Shown one piece after another: positions 8,524-17,953 of a stretch of DNA of 64,000 bases (the first letter of the stretch is position 1; each line of letters starts with the position of its first letter). The notes beneath the pieces were generated by a model. The model ran no database searches, was not told the origin of the DNA, and saw only the letters and a list, made by a program, of their open reading frames with translations. The translations under genes and the position numbers were made by a program. The stretch covers positions 111,066-175,065 of the forward strand of contig CAZNPH010000006.1 of NCBI GenBank assembly GCA_964574985.1, given 5' to 3'. Source of the DNA: CAZNPH01 sp964574985 (GTDB taxonomy: Bacteria > Bacteroidota > Bacteroidia > Bacteroidales > SM23-62).

Positions 8524-9521
8524 AAACCTGCTTTTTCCGAGATTTCCAGCATTTTTCGTATGGGTTCTTCAGCCTTTTTCCTGATATTCTCATCCAACCT
8601 GACCTCCGGCATTTCATACTTCAGTGTCAGGTAAATTTTTTCCATGGTAATCAATTTCATGAATTCGCATTCACTGAGCACACGATGGGAATTTTTTGGC
8701 GGTGCCGGCAAAAAGGTTTTTCCCGGATTTTCTTTTTTCATCTGATGAATAATTCCCGGTTCAGTAACCACAATAAAGGTTTTATTCCTGCTTTCACGGC
8801 TATATTTCAATAAAGATGTAGTGGATCCTACATGTTCCGCCTTATCCAATACCTTTTTCTCACATTCAGGATGGGCAATAATTTCCGCATCAGGATATCC
8901 TCTTTTCATCTCCATGATTCTTTCTATGGAGAAATTTTCATGTACATGACAACCTCCATGCCACAACACCATATTCCTTCCTGTTTGTTCATTGACATAA
9001 TTACCCAGGTTCCTGTCGGGACCGAAAATAATCTTTTCTTCCCTGGGAAGACTATCCACAATTTGTACTGCATTCGCTGAAGTGCAGGAAATATCGGTTA
9101 ATGCCTTTATTTCTGCCGTGGTATTCACATAAGTTATGACGGTGTGATCCGGATATTTTTTAATGAATTCCCTGAACTCCTTTGCCGCGCATGAATTTGC
9201 CAGTGAACATCCTGCATTCAGGTCAGGTATCAGTACTTTTTTTTCAGGTGACAGAATTTTTGCGGTTTCGGCCATGAAATTTACCCCTGCAAACAGAATA
9301 ATATCAGCATTGTTTTTGGCTGCTTTTTGTGAAAGTCCCAGACTGTCACCCAAATGATCCGCAATATCCTGGATATCTCCCGTCTGATAATAATGGGCCA
9401 GCAATACCACATTTTTTTCTTTTCTAAGTTTTTCTATTTCTTTATGTATGTCCAGATTTTCCGGAATTTCTTGATTAATGTATCCCAATTCTTCCGTTTT
9501 TTTCTTTTTTAACAACATCAT
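8520..9521 (-). CDS. nadA: Quinolinate synthase
   Basis: A 333-residue 4Fe-4S enzyme that condenses iminoaspartate with dihydroxyacetone phosphate to quinolinate in NAD synthesis. The three pseudo-symmetric Rossmann-like domains are apparent, with the cluster cysteines in NAGCSLANSC (near 105), WHGGCHVHENF (near 192) and LSECEFMKLITMEKIY (near 285). The motif HPECEKKVLDKAEHVGST is also conserved. Length is normal. nadB and nadC are not in this window. The stop overlaps the next start by four bases. The region upstream (9522-9929) contains no convincing promoter close to the start. Confidence 0.96.
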   Translation of the reverse strand: MMLLKKKKTEELGYINQEIPENLDIHKEIEKLRKEKNVVLLAHYYQTGDIQDIADHLGDSLGLSQKAAKNNADIILFAGVNFMAETAKILSPEKKVLIPDLNAGCSLANSCAAKEFREFIKKYPDHTVITYVNTTAEIKALTDISCTSANAVQIVDSLPREEKIIFGPDRNLGNYVNEQTGRNMVLWHGGCHVHENFSIERIMEMKRGYPDAEIIAHPECEKKVLDKAEHVGSTTSLLKYSRESRNKTFIVVTEPGIIHQMKKENPGKTFLPAPPKNSHRVLSECEFMKLITMEKIYLTLKYEMPEVRLDENIRKKAEEPIRKMLEISEKAGL

Positions 9522-9929
9522 ATAAAAATATTATGAAAATTTTATTCTTATTATAATAATAATATCCGGTTGAAAGTGTCGGGAAAAATAAAGCAAATCA
9601 GATAATTTTTTTTTAAAAAGCAATCAACACAGAAACCAACAAATGAAATGCGTCAAAAAACGCGTTGATCGATATAAAATCATTCTATGAACAGTCTGTG
9701 CATATCTTAAAATAACAACAGGTTAAGACAAAGAATCGTATCCGGTTGTTCAAAAACTTGTTCAATAATTTTTGTTTAATGATCAAAAATAAATTTTGAA
9801 TAAAAAGAAAAATTACTATCCGTATACTTTTGCAAACAATTCAATAATATTCAAAAAATAATTCATGAAATATAAACAATAATTAACAGGCTATTCATAT
9901 CTCCATACAGGCAATCAACAAAAAGAAAG
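9522..9929. other. AT-rich intergenic region, 408 bases, no gene seen
   Basis: No coding pattern on either strand. On the minus strand TATTTTTG (9784-9791) matches the -7 consensus, but it would leave an untranslated leader of more than 250 bases before nadA. On the plus strand TACTTTTG (9826-9833) also matches, but points into the 3' end of the VanZ gene. Neither has a well-spaced -33 element. A long nadA leader or a small RNA is possible but unsupported by a clear hairpin. Confidence 0.4.
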
Positions 9930-10340
9930 TCAGAACCTGAAAACGTTTATCAGACGGGTGATCTGGCGCCGGATAAAAAAATAGGAAAGTATGGCCAGGA
10001 AAGCACCCATGGCATTGCTCAAAATATCAACAATATCTCCCTGCCTGCTTTTTGTAACCGTTTCTTGCAAAATTTCAATGATAATTCCATATATTATAAC
10101 AAGAATTACTGTAACAATCTTGCAGCGCATTATTTTTTTGGAGTCCGGTTCCAGATTGCCTTCGAAACCGAAATATACAAGAAAGGCAAGTATGAAATAA
10201 AATACAAAGTGGGCGGCTTTGTCAAGGTACGGGATATTAAACGGTGAAGAACCGGGCATGCTGATCAGGTAAAAGCTCAGAAGGAAAATGATCAGTGCCC
10301 AGATGATGGCAGGCAAAAAGAAAAGGAATTTTTTTGTCAT
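9930..10340 (-). CDS. VanZ-like membrane protein
   Basis: A 136-residue inner-membrane protein with four predicted helices (about 5-25, 44-64, 74-94, 104-122). The family pattern is clear: YLDKAAHFVFYFILAFLVYF after the first helix, then a helix with EILQETVTKSRQGDIVDILSN, where acidic Glu/Asp residues and DxxxN lie at the membrane edge. The VanZ domain takes its name from a teicoplanin-resistance accessory gene; in most bacteria its role is unknown. It is divergent from the large glycosyltransferase gene, 56 bases away. Confidence 0.85.
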   Translation of the reverse strand: MTKKFLFFLPAIIWALIIFLLSFYLISMPGSSPFNIPYLDKAAHFVFYFILAFLVYFGFEGNLEPDSKKIMRCKIVTVILVIIYGIIIEILQETVTKSRQGDIVDILSNAMGAFLAILSYFFIRRQITRLINVFRF

Positions 10341-10344
10341 TTTG

Positions 10345-10352
10345 CAAATCTA
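10345..10352 (-). promoter_or_regulatory. Candidate -7 element for the VanZ gene
   Basis: The minus strand reads TAGATTTG, a consensus -7 match, ending five bases before the ATG at 10340. If used, transcription would start at or next to the start codon, giving a leaderless message. No properly spaced -33 TTG is visible. Confidence 0.3.
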
Positions 10353-10396
10353 ATAAATACTGTGGTTTCGCAGGTTAACCCTGTAAAAATGATCAA

Positions 10397-13300
10397 ATGA
10401 GGACAGAAAAACTGATAAACAAACTCAAAAAGGAATGCATCAGGACATGGTTTGATCTGGGTTTGTTCCTTGACCGGTTTAAAGAGGAAAATGCCACCGG
10501 GACAGGTACATTCAAAGGAAATTACCGGGAGTTCAAAGAGCATATCAACCGCAAAGCCATTGCTTTTCTGACTTTTCATTATGCCGTGGATGGGGTATCT
10601 ATTGAAATTGAAAAATATTCCAGGATATTCAGAAAAATATTTCCTGACTCGGGGATCCATTATATAGCAGGAACTTTTTTTAAGGAATCATTAAAATTCA
10701 TTGATCCGGAAATTCACAAGTGCCAGATGGATGATCTGAAAGGATTTGATGACTGGTCGCTGTACAGGGATTTTTATTTTACCAAACTTGAAAGGGGCAG
10801 TGAAAGCTATAATGCATTGATCGGAAAATTCTGGGAACAGGTTCTCCGGATCGTGGAGCAACTGGGCAAATATATTGAAAAACATGACATATGCCTGTTG
10901 TATATTGTCAATGTGTGCTCCAATCCGGGCAATGTTGCCTATGCACTGGCCCTGGTATTGCTGTCAGAATATTCAGGGCTGCCTGTGATTCATAATGCCC
11001 ATGATTATTACTGGGAAGGCGGAAACCGGCAGGAAGACATTGAGGTGTACAGACTTAAAAAGGGTCCCAGGGATTTCTTTTTTACCAACGCGCATTTGGG
11101 AGAGTTCTTTTCGATCATCGAAATGATATTTCCATGGGAATCAAGACGCTGGATAAACATAAACATCAACCGGGGACAATCGGAACATCTGATCGTTCAG
11201 AACGGCCATAATCCGGCCAATGTCGCAGAGATCGGAACCGCAGTGGACACTTCCGTTTACCAGAATATCCCCAAAAGGGAAAAAATCAATTCTTTTATAC
11301 AAATCGAAAATATACTGAGCCGGCATGAAAGCCGGTTGATCGGATACAGCGTGGAAGATGTTTTGGCCAACCAACTGGTCAGTGAGCATGATCCAAAGCC
11401 CATACTTATCTGTCATAAAACAAAACCGGTAGACAGATTTCTTGCGGAAAACATCATTTTCCTCCAGCCCACCAGGATCATTTCAAGAAAAAGGATAGAA
11501 ACAGGCTTCCGGCTGATCAGAAGGTTTTTTCAGGACATGACCTTCCTGAGAAAACTGGAGGAACATGAAAACCTCAAGCTGACCCTGGTGGTAACCGGCC
11601 CCATTGCACATGGGCAGTATGAATATTTCATCAAACTGATCAGAAGGTTCAGGGGCCTGCTGGAAGTGATCAATCCTGACTACCGTGAAAAAGTATTTAT
11701 GGCTTTCCTGTTCAGCGAATTTGACAATCAGGAATTCAAAAAGAGATATCCGAACCCGTTGAACATGCCGGAATTATACAACATTGCTTCACTGATTATG
11801 CTGCCCAGCAAAACGGAGGGGAGGGGACTTCCCATCATCGAAGCCACGGCATGCGGCACACCGATCATATGCCGGAGATATGATCCTGAAAATGTGTACA
11901 GGGAAGTGGTTGGTGAAGACCTTGATGAAAAGGACCGGTTGAAAGTCATCGCGTTCGACGGCAAAAGAATCAAATCAAGACATGTACTGGCGATCATTGA
12001 AAGGATCTTTTTTCCCAACAAATTCATCGATGAAGTCTTGCACAACCGGCAGGTTGTCATCAACCGGTTTAGCTTGAATGCACTGAGTAAAAATATCCGG
12101 AAGATCTGTTACCGCGTATATCTTCAATACAAGGCAGAAAACAAGTTGTATGAGAAAACCGTTAAAACCATCAGGCAATACAGGGAGATCTGCAATTTCA
12201 GAAATGATGATCTGAATATGCTGTTAAAAACCGGGAAGAGGCAATATTTACCGGGATACGGCAAATTGGCCTATATGATCTATCTGAAATCATTGATCGA
12301 TCCCAGTTTTTTCCGTGTGGAACAGCAAAATATGAAAGGCATTGCCATGGGGTTTGCCCGGGATATAATCCGCGGGTATAAACGGAACATGGAAATTCCC
12401 ATGGAAAGGGAAATTCCCATGGAAAGGGAAATTGCATTTTTCAATGTGGTTGACAATATTTTTCTTCACCGGGACGGAGAACTGAAGATCCGGCACGATC
12501 ATTCCATGGCCTACCGCCACAGGAACAAGTACCATTACCCTTATCAGGATTTTACCCTGCAGGAAATGACCGGACTCATCAATATGCTTTATTTCAAGAT
12601 CATCAGACCCACGGAAAAAACAAGGATCGATGAGAGTCCGCATTTCTTTACCGATTGGAATCTGGCACTGACCCAATTGACCACCAGTCCGGAAATCGGC
12701 ATAGACGACCGGGAAAAACTGATCCGTAAACTGAAGACCAATGTACCCATTGCTTATTTTCCGGGTGACTATCTAAAATATGAACTTGAATTCTTTGTGC
12801 TGCAATCGGTTCGTGCCCGTCTGAAACTCAGCATCAAGGAAGAACTGACTTCCGGGATCCTGAAAAATTCCCCTGTACAGATCGCCCCCATCTTTATATT
12901 TGCCCAGGAGAAGTCCCTGATCAGGCAAATGAACCAGGAAGAGATCAGGGATTATATCAACAGCGGGGGCAACAAAGAACTCAAACTTTTATACGAACGG
13001 AAGATACTGAGGATCATACCTACTGATCAGCTGTGTGTGGGCATTCATTTCCCGCAGCTTGGCCCCCGGGCCATCCGGGTACTCAGGGAGATACAGCAAC
13101 AAGGGGGATACATTATTTCCAACCGGCGCAATGCCGTGGTGATGACCGATATTGTGGACATCGACCGGTTCCACATCGGAAAGGTCAGGAGCCGTATCGC
13201 TGCCGGTATCCTGGGTATACCCTTCAACAGCGGTTACATTCAGTATGTGCCTGCCGGGGTGAGAACAACCCTCGCTTATCCCACGCCTCTCCAGACTGCT

Positions 13301-14584
13301 GCCGATTTCAGCCGGGTCCTGCACAGTGCCCGGTTTAAAAAATTATGCAACCGGCTGGGCGAAAAACAAGTGCTGGACATAATCCGGAAAGATGCTGAAG
13401 AGAGAGGCTCCCCGGTGAAACATGTGCTGGACCATATTGAAAAAAAAGACCCGGGCGCCCGGGAAGACATAGGGTATGTATATCTGAGCGGGGTGTACCC
13501 TGACGGCAATCCTTACAACGGGGTGATAGCCGGTGTTCATGGATCAAAAACAGGGGAAAAATGGAAATTCGTTACCGTTTTCAGTCCCGGTCAACCTGAA
13601 AAAGTAACCGACCTGGCCCGCAAATATGAAAAGAAAACCGGACGAAAAATAAGGATCGCCTGGAATGGCGGGTATATCATGAATCCCGAACTGGTTGGCA
13701 AACTGGGCCTTCCCGAATCCTATATCGGGTCCCCGCTGGGACTGGTCATCTCAGGGCACAGGGTCCTTTCACCGCCGCTGTTCAATAAAGCGGCCATTCT
13801 CATTGAACGGTCAGGAGATATCCGGATCATGCGGGTCAATTCGGGTCAGGGGATCACCATCGGGTATTCGGGCAAAAAAGTTGATTTTCCCCGGGAAGGA
13901 TACAACTGCGAAGATCCGGCTTTGCCCTTCTGCTATTATGACCTGCTTTATGACCGGGAATCCGTACCGGCCAAAGGGCGGGTCATTGTGCGGCTGGCGG
14001 GAAATGTCATCAAGGAGGTTTTGCCGGGGGACGAAAATGATCCGGTGGAGATCATTCCCGTTGGGCTGACCCTGTCCGTTGACTGTGAACATTTTCCGGA
14101 ATGGATGAGCAAAAAGGACCGGGAAGTGGACCTGGTGGTACACGGACTACCCCAGGCGGAACATGCCATAGAAGCGGGACCTATGTTGATCAAAAACGGC
14201 AAACCGGCCATTAACATGAAACTGGAAGGGTGGAAAACAAACAATTCCATCCGGACCCAGGCGGCCAGACTGGACTATACCGATATGCGCGGACCCAAAA
14301 TTGCAGCCGGTATCAACGGTGAAGGCGAACTGAGCATCCTGGTGATCAACGGGAGGATCCGGGAATCGGTGGGTGCCCGGCATCATGACATGGCCGATAT
14401 ACTGTTGAAAAACAATATCAGGGATGCCATGGGATTTGATCCCGGCGGATCCAGCACGCTGGTGGTTGACCACAGGACATTGAATATATCCCCCTACAAT
14501 CATGAATATGAACGGAATATTTATTCCCTGCCTCCGGAACCCAGAGCGGTTTCCAGTGCCGTTGTAGGATACATTGAAAAGTAA
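10397..14584 (+). CDS. GT4-type glycosyltransferase fused to phosphodiester glycosidase (NAGPA) domain
   Basis: A 1395-residue protein without signal peptide or membrane helix. Residues about 1-610 form a GT-B glycosyltransferase; the GT4 donor-site motif TEGRGLPIIEATACGTP lies at about 472-488, and HNAHDYYWEGG near 199 recurs in the GT4 protein encoded at 15712-16998. The middle (about 610-1030) has no family I recognise. The end (about 1035-1395) matches the phosphodiester glycosidase domain of the lysosomal uncovering enzyme NAGPA (IAWNGGYIMNPE near 1088, DPGGSSTLVV near 1348, and a C-terminal RAVSSAVVGY). A transferase that makes glycosyl links in cis with a glycosidase that cleaves sugar-phosphodiesters is unusual. 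hemW overlaps closely downstream. Confidence 0.8.
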   Translation: MRTEKLINKLKKECIRTWFDLGLFLDRFKEENATGTGTFKGNYREFKEHINRKAIAFLTFHYAVDGVSIEIEKYSRIFRKIFPDSGIHYIAGTFFKESLKFIDPEIHKCQMDDLKGFDDWSLYRDFYFTKLERGSESYNALIGKFWEQVLRIVEQLGKYIEKHDICLLYIVNVCSNPGNVAYALALVLLSEYSGLPVIHNAHDYYWEGGNRQEDIEVYRLKKGPRDFFFTNAHLGEFFSIIEMIFPWESRRWINININRGQSEHLIVQNGHNPANVAEIGTAVDTSVYQNIPKREKINSFIQIENILSRHESRLIGYSVEDVLANQLVSEHDPKPILICHKTKPVDRFLAENIIFLQPTRIISRKRIETGFRLIRRFFQDMTFLRKLEEHENLKLTLVVTGPIAHGQYEYFIKLIRRFRGLLEVINPDYREKVFMAFLFSEFDNQEFKKRYPNPLNMPELYNIASLIMLPSKTEGRGLPIIEATACGTPIICRRYDPENVYREVVGEDLDEKDRLKVIAFDGKRIKSRHVLAIIERIFFPNKFIDEVLHNRQVVINRFSLNALSKNIRKICYRVYLQYKAENKLYEKTVKTIRQYREICNFRNDDLNMLLKTGKRQYLPGYGKLAYMIYLKSLIDPSFFRVEQQNMKGIAMGFARDIIRGYKRNMEIPMEREIPMEREIAFFNVVDNIFLHRDGELKIRHDHSMAYRHRNKYHYPYQDFTLQEMTGLINMLYFKIIRPTEKTRIDESPHFFTDWNLALTQLTTSPEIGIDDREKLIRKLKTNVPIAYFPGDYLKYELEFFVLQSVRARLKLSIKEELTSGILKNSPVQIAPIFIFAQEKSLIRQMNQEEIRDYINSGGNKELKLLYERKILRIIPTDQLCVGIHFPQLGPRAIRVLREIQQQGGYIISNRRNAVVMTDIVDIDRFHIGKVRSRIAAGILGIPFNSGYIQYVPAGVRTTLAYPTPLQTAADFSRVLHSARFKKLCNRLGEKQVLDIIRKDAEERGSPVKHVLDHIEKKDPGAREDIGYVYLSGVYPDGNPYNGVIAGVHGSKTGEKWKFVTVFSPGQPEKVTDLARKYEKKTGRKIRIAWNGGYIMNPELVGKLGLPESYIGSPLGLVISGHRVLSPPLFNKAAILIERSGDIRIMRVNSGQGITIGYSGKKVDFPREGYNCEDPALPFCYYDLLYDRESVPAKGRVIVRLAGNVIKEVLPGDENDPVEIIPVGLTLSVDCEHFPEWMSKKDREVDLVVHGLPQAEHAIEAGPMLIKNGKPAINMKLEGWKTNNSIRTQAARLDYTDMRGPKIAAGINGEGELSILVINGRIRESVGARHHDMADILLKNNIRDAMGFDPGGSSTLVVDHRTLNISPYNHEYERNIYSLPPEPRAVSSAVVGYIEK
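12391..12433 (+). repeat. In-frame 18-bp tandem duplication
   Basis: The 18-base unit GGAAATTCCCATGGAAAG occurs twice without change (12391-12408, 12409-12426) and then starts a third time (12427-12433). It encodes a doubled EIPMER stretch in the middle region of the glycosyltransferase-glycosidase fusion, so the frame is preserved. Perfect copies point to a recent slippage event. Confidence 0.9.
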
Positions 14585-14585
14585 T

Positions 14586-15707
14586 ATGACCGGTATCTAT
14601 ATTCATATTCCCTGGTGTTCCGGTTCCTGCATTTATTGTGATTTTCATCACAGTGTGTTTACCGGCAACATGAAGCGTATGGTCAATGCCATGTACAAAG
14701 AGATGGACCTGAAAAAGAATTATGCCGGCAGGGAAAAGATCACAAGCATTTATTTTGGAGGGGGAACTCCTTCCATTCTGTCCCCTGCAACCATTGGTGA
14801 TTTTATCCGGAGGATCTGCAGGACATTCGACATGTCATCCAATCCGGAAATTACGCTGGAAGCCAATCCGGAACACCTGAAACCGGATTATCTGAACAAG
14901 ATACGCCGGGAAGGTATCAACCGTCTGAGCATCGGCGTACAATCATTTCACCCGGAAGACCTCATATTTATGAACCGGACTCATAGTCCGGCACAGGCAT
15001 TTTCCTGCCTTTACCATGCAAAAAAATCCGGTTTTGAGAACATCAGCATAGATCTGATTTACGGATTTCCCGGACTGAGCAATTCCAAATGGGAACAGAA
15101 CCTGGACAGGTTTCTGGAAATGAATCTGCCACACCTTTCGGCTTACCAGATGACCATTGAACCGGGGACGGTCCTTTACCACCGCGTACTGAAAAAAAGG
15201 GTAAGGGAAATAAGCGAGGCAACGGTTATCCGTCAATATGAAATATTGTTGAAAAAAACCGGGGCAAACGGCTACCGGCAGTATGAAATATCCAATTTCG
15301 CAGGCAAAGGGCGGATCAGCCGGCACAACACACTATACTGGAAAGGAAAGAAATACATAGGCATCGGGCCTTCGGCCCATTCATTCAACGGATCATCCAG
15401 GCAGTGGAATGTCCCCGCCAATGAAAAATACATCCGTTGCCTGCAGAAAGGCCGGCGGTTTTCTCAAACGGAAACCCTTACCCAGCAGCAGCGGTTCAAT
15501 GAGTATGTAATGACCGGACTGAGAACGATGTGGGGAATAAATACGGATATGGTCCTCAGGGATTTCGGCCCGGAACAGGTCAAACATGTAAACAGATTGA
15601 TGCAGGGGAAGTACTGCAGTTACGCGGAACAAAAGAATGATCGCATCATACTGAATGACCGGGGAAAAATAATTGCCGACAGGATCATTGAGGATCTTTT
15701 TATATAG
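14586..15707 (+). CDS. hemW: HemW-like radical SAM heme chaperone
   Basis: A 373-residue radical SAM protein. The cluster motif is CSGSCIYCDF at about residues 11-20, preceded by the typical IYIHIPWC opening; GGGTPS, LEANPEHL and SIGVQSF follow in HemW order, and the C-terminal HemN domain carries NEYVMTGLRTMWGI. HemW binds heme and is thought to deliver it to membrane proteins; it is often misannotated as coproporphyrinogen III dehydrogenase (HemN), whose fourth cysteine pattern is absent here. I chose the ATG at 14586, one base past the stop of the preceding gene; a TTG at 14574 would overlap. Only four bases separate it from the convergent GT4 gene. Confidence 0.92.
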   Translation: MTGIYIHIPWCSGSCIYCDFHHSVFTGNMKRMVNAMYKEMDLKKNYAGREKITSIYFGGGTPSILSPATIGDFIRRICRTFDMSSNPEITLEANPEHLKPDYLNKIRREGINRLSIGVQSFHPEDLIFMNRTHSPAQAFSCLYHAKKSGFENISIDLIYGFPGLSNSKWEQNLDRFLEMNLPHLSAYQMTIEPGTVLYHRVLKKRVREISEATVIRQYEILLKKTGANGYRQYEISNFAGKGRISRHNTLYWKGKKYIGIGPSAHSFNGSSRQWNVPANEKYIRCLQKGRRFSQTETLTQQQRFNEYVMTGLRTMWGINTDMVLRDFGPEQVKHVNRLMQGKYCSYAEQKNDRIILNDRGKIIADRIIEDLFI

Positions 15708-15711
15708 TTAT

Positions 15712-16998
15712 TTATTTTCCGGTAGACTTTTTCAGCAGTTCTTCCAGTTTTTGTTCCAGTATATCGAAAGAAAAAAACTTCCGGCCCAAAGAAAAGTTGT
15801 ATTCGGCGATATCACGGTTCAACTCATCATCGCATATGATCTTTTTCATTTCTTCGATGGCCGGTCCGGTAAGTACATTGTTCTCCAGCATGACCGTTTT
15901 AAAGCCTTTGCTGCCGATATCCGGCCAGTATACCGGTTCATAATTGTTGACAAAGACGGGCCTTTTGGCCAGAACGGCTTCCACAAATGCATTGCCGAAA
16001 CCTTCATATTTACTGAAATAGGTACATGCCTGCGCCTGTGCATAAGCATCAGAAAGGGAATAGTTGACCTCTCCGTTCTGCCTCCCGGTCAGCCCCTTGT
16101 TGTGAAAACAATAATATGCAAATCGGACCCGGTCGCTGATCTTCAGGGTATGGATCTGGTCAACCAGTTCATTGTAATATTTGCTGCCTGTATCATCATC
16201 GTAATTGCCGGTAATGATCAGCTTGATCATTGGATCTTCAAGCCTGTGAATGAGTTCAATGGCTGTTTCGATCCCTTTTCTCTTTACGATCCGGGTGATC
16301 TGGAACAAAAAGATGTCGTTTTCACTGTATCCCAGTGTCCGGTACATCTGGGCGTTTTTCTCTGTGATGGTCCCGAAAGGCTTGTCGAAATCCATGACGT
16401 TGGGCACGTTAACAGCATCACGGCCGTAATTTTCCTTCAGGGTGTTCACGGCATGGGTATTGATCACAGCATGAATATTGTGTAATCGCATGGGGAAATA
16501 CTCCGATACATAATCGTTGATCCTTTCATGGGGCGAATGATATCGCTCGCCCCGTTCCCAGGCGAAATCATGATCATGGGTGATGCAGGGAATGCCCTGG
16601 TTCTTAACGGTATTCCAGATGGCAAGACCCATTTCAAGATGGGAGGGAAGGGAAGAAGCGTTTTCGGAGATCAGTAAATCCAGCTTTTTTTCACCGATCC
16701 ACTGGTTGATCCGTTTATAGATGACTTTGCTGTACAGATTGATGTGCGCGATCAACTCGGCAGGATCGGTTTCGGGAAAGAAAAACGCTTTTTTCTGGCT
16801 CCAGTAGCTTTCCGGGGAAAAGAATGACATTTCGGGGACCAGTTCCTCATGGACGGATTCCATTCTTCTTTCCTGGAACTGGCCTGAAATAATAAAAACT
16901 TCATGCCCCATTCGCCTGAGGACCTCGATCCACTTTTCCGTTTCCAGGGCGACGCCGTCCACGCCGCCGATCCTGCCAATGATGATGCCGATTCTCAT
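15712..16998 (-). CDS. GT4 family glycosyltransferase
   Basis: A 428-residue retaining GT-B glycosyltransferase. The N-terminal acceptor domain opens with MRIGIIIGRIGGVDGVALET and includes ITHDHDFAWERGERY near 145, which resembles HNAHDYYWEGG in the large fusion protein at 10397-14584. The C-terminal donor-binding domain has FQITRIVKRKGIETAIELI near 222 and the EX7E-type motif YEGFGNAFVEAVLAKRPVF near 330. The nucleotide sugar and acceptor are unknown. It lies eight bases downstream of the coiled-coil membrane protein and is probably the last gene of the operon that starts with the PqqD-like gene. Cytoplasmic. Confidence 0.9.
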   Translation of the reverse strand: MRIGIIIGRIGGVDGVALETEKWIEVLRRMGHEVFIISGQFQERRMESVHEELVPEMSFFSPESYWSQKKAFFFPETDPAELIAHINLYSKVIYKRINQWIGEKKLDLLISENASSLPSHLEMGLAIWNTVKNQGIPCITHDHDFAWERGERYHSPHERINDYVSEYFPMRLHNIHAVINTHAVNTLKENYGRDAVNVPNVMDFDKPFGTITEKNAQMYRTLGYSENDIFLFQITRIVKRKGIETAIELIHRLEDPMIKLIITGNYDDDTGSKYYNELVDQIHTLKISDRVRFAYYCFHNKGLTGRQNGEVNYSLSDAYAQAQACTYFSKYEGFGNAFVEAVLAKRPVFVNNYEPVYWPDIGSKGFKTVMLENNVLTGPAIEEMKKIICDDELNRDIAEYNFSLGRKFFSFDILEQKLEELLKKSTGK

Positions 16999-17006
16999 TT
17001 GATGTA

Positions 17007-17906
17007 TTATTTGAGTGCGAATTGTGTTGATCCGATCATATTGCCTTCAGTGTAAAGTTCAACCCCATAGGTTCCGGGGATCAGGGTTCCGTCATTATCC
17101 CAGTAAATACAAACATCGACATCCGAATTTTCGTAATCCACCTCTCTGCTGGCGGTATATACCATTTGTTCTCCCTGGTACTCAAAAAACTTGACACCGT
17201 CGGTCAGGATGATCTGGTCGGGCCGGGTGATGCGCAGGAACAGGGTTTTGGGTCCGGATTCCACGATCGAATTTTCCCGAAGGGTAAAACATACCCTGAT
17301 CTTTTCAATTTTGGATACCCTGTCTTTTTCCCGGCTTCTCCTGTTGAGCGGGGAAACAACAATATCCTTGGCACTCAGCACGGATGCCTTTTCCACCTTG
17401 GTGGAAAGTTCCTCCTTTTCATGATGGAGTTCTTCCTTTTCCCGTTCTATTTTCTGCAGCCGGCTCCTGACCTGAATATTTTCGGCAGTCAGGATCTTGT
17501 TCCTTGTATTCAGGGAATCGATCTGGATGATATAACTTTTCAGCACTTTCCGGAGTGTCTCCAGTTCTTTTCTGTACAGACTTATTTTATAAAGATTGTC
17601 GGCCTGAATGGTCAGGAGTTTTTCAATTTTGTTCTGCTCGGCAGCCAGTTTCATGTTCATGGTATCGTTCTCGGTTTTGAGCGAATCATATTGAAAAAAT
17701 AAATCCTTCAATTCCCCGGAAAGTTCATCTTTTTCTTCTTCCAGCCTTGCCTGTATGCTTTTGGCTTCCTGCACATGGCGGTAATACTCATAGGAAAGGA
17801 AAGCCAGGGCAAGGGCCAGGATGATGGTGATAAAAACCAGGAATCCGGAAGGTTTCCTTACCCGGGAATCCCGGGGTTTTATTTTTTTGTCCTCACGATG
17901 TTCCAT
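17007..17906 (-). CDS. Single-pass membrane protein with long coiled coil
   Basis: A 299-residue protein: a basic N-terminal tail (1-20), one membrane helix (about 22-42, FLVFITIILALALAFLSY), a continuous coiled coil (about 45-178, rich in KEELHHEKEEL heptads) and a globular beta-rich C-terminal domain (about 195-299) with RVCFTLRENSIVESGPK and CIYWDNDGTLIPGTY. This is a type II topology with the coil and beta domain in the periplasm. The C-terminal domain recalls other Bacteroidota proteins with Ig-like ends, but I cannot name its family. It sits inside the PqqD/ATP-grasp/urea-transporter gene set, 47 bases after the TPR gene. Confidence 0.7.
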   Translation of the reverse strand: MEHREDKKIKPRDSRVRKPSGFLVFITIILALALAFLSYEYYRHVQEAKSIQARLEEEKDELSGELKDLFFQYDSLKTENDTMNMKLAAEQNKIEKLLTIQADNLYKISLYRKELETLRKVLKSYIIQIDSLNTRNKILTAENIQVRSRLQKIEREKEELHHEKEELSTKVEKASVLSAKDIVVSPLNRRSREKDRVSKIEKIRVCFTLRENSIVESGPKTLFLRITRPDQIILTDGVKFFEYQGEQMVYTASREVDYENSDVDVCIYWDNDGTLIPGTYGVELYTEGNMIGSTQFALK

Positions 17907-17953
17907 ATTGATACCATTTCTGACCAGAACGCAAATTTACAATATAAATTCTA

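Noticed and set aside
9826..9833. Plus-strand promoter TACTTTTG
   Set aside because: The nearest TTTG upstream is about 26 bases away and transcription would run into the 3' end of the minus-strand VanZ gene.
15673..16485. 270-codon plus-strand frame over hemW end and GT4
   Set aside because: Antisense to the GT4 gene, which has a full glycosyltransferase pattern; no start signal.
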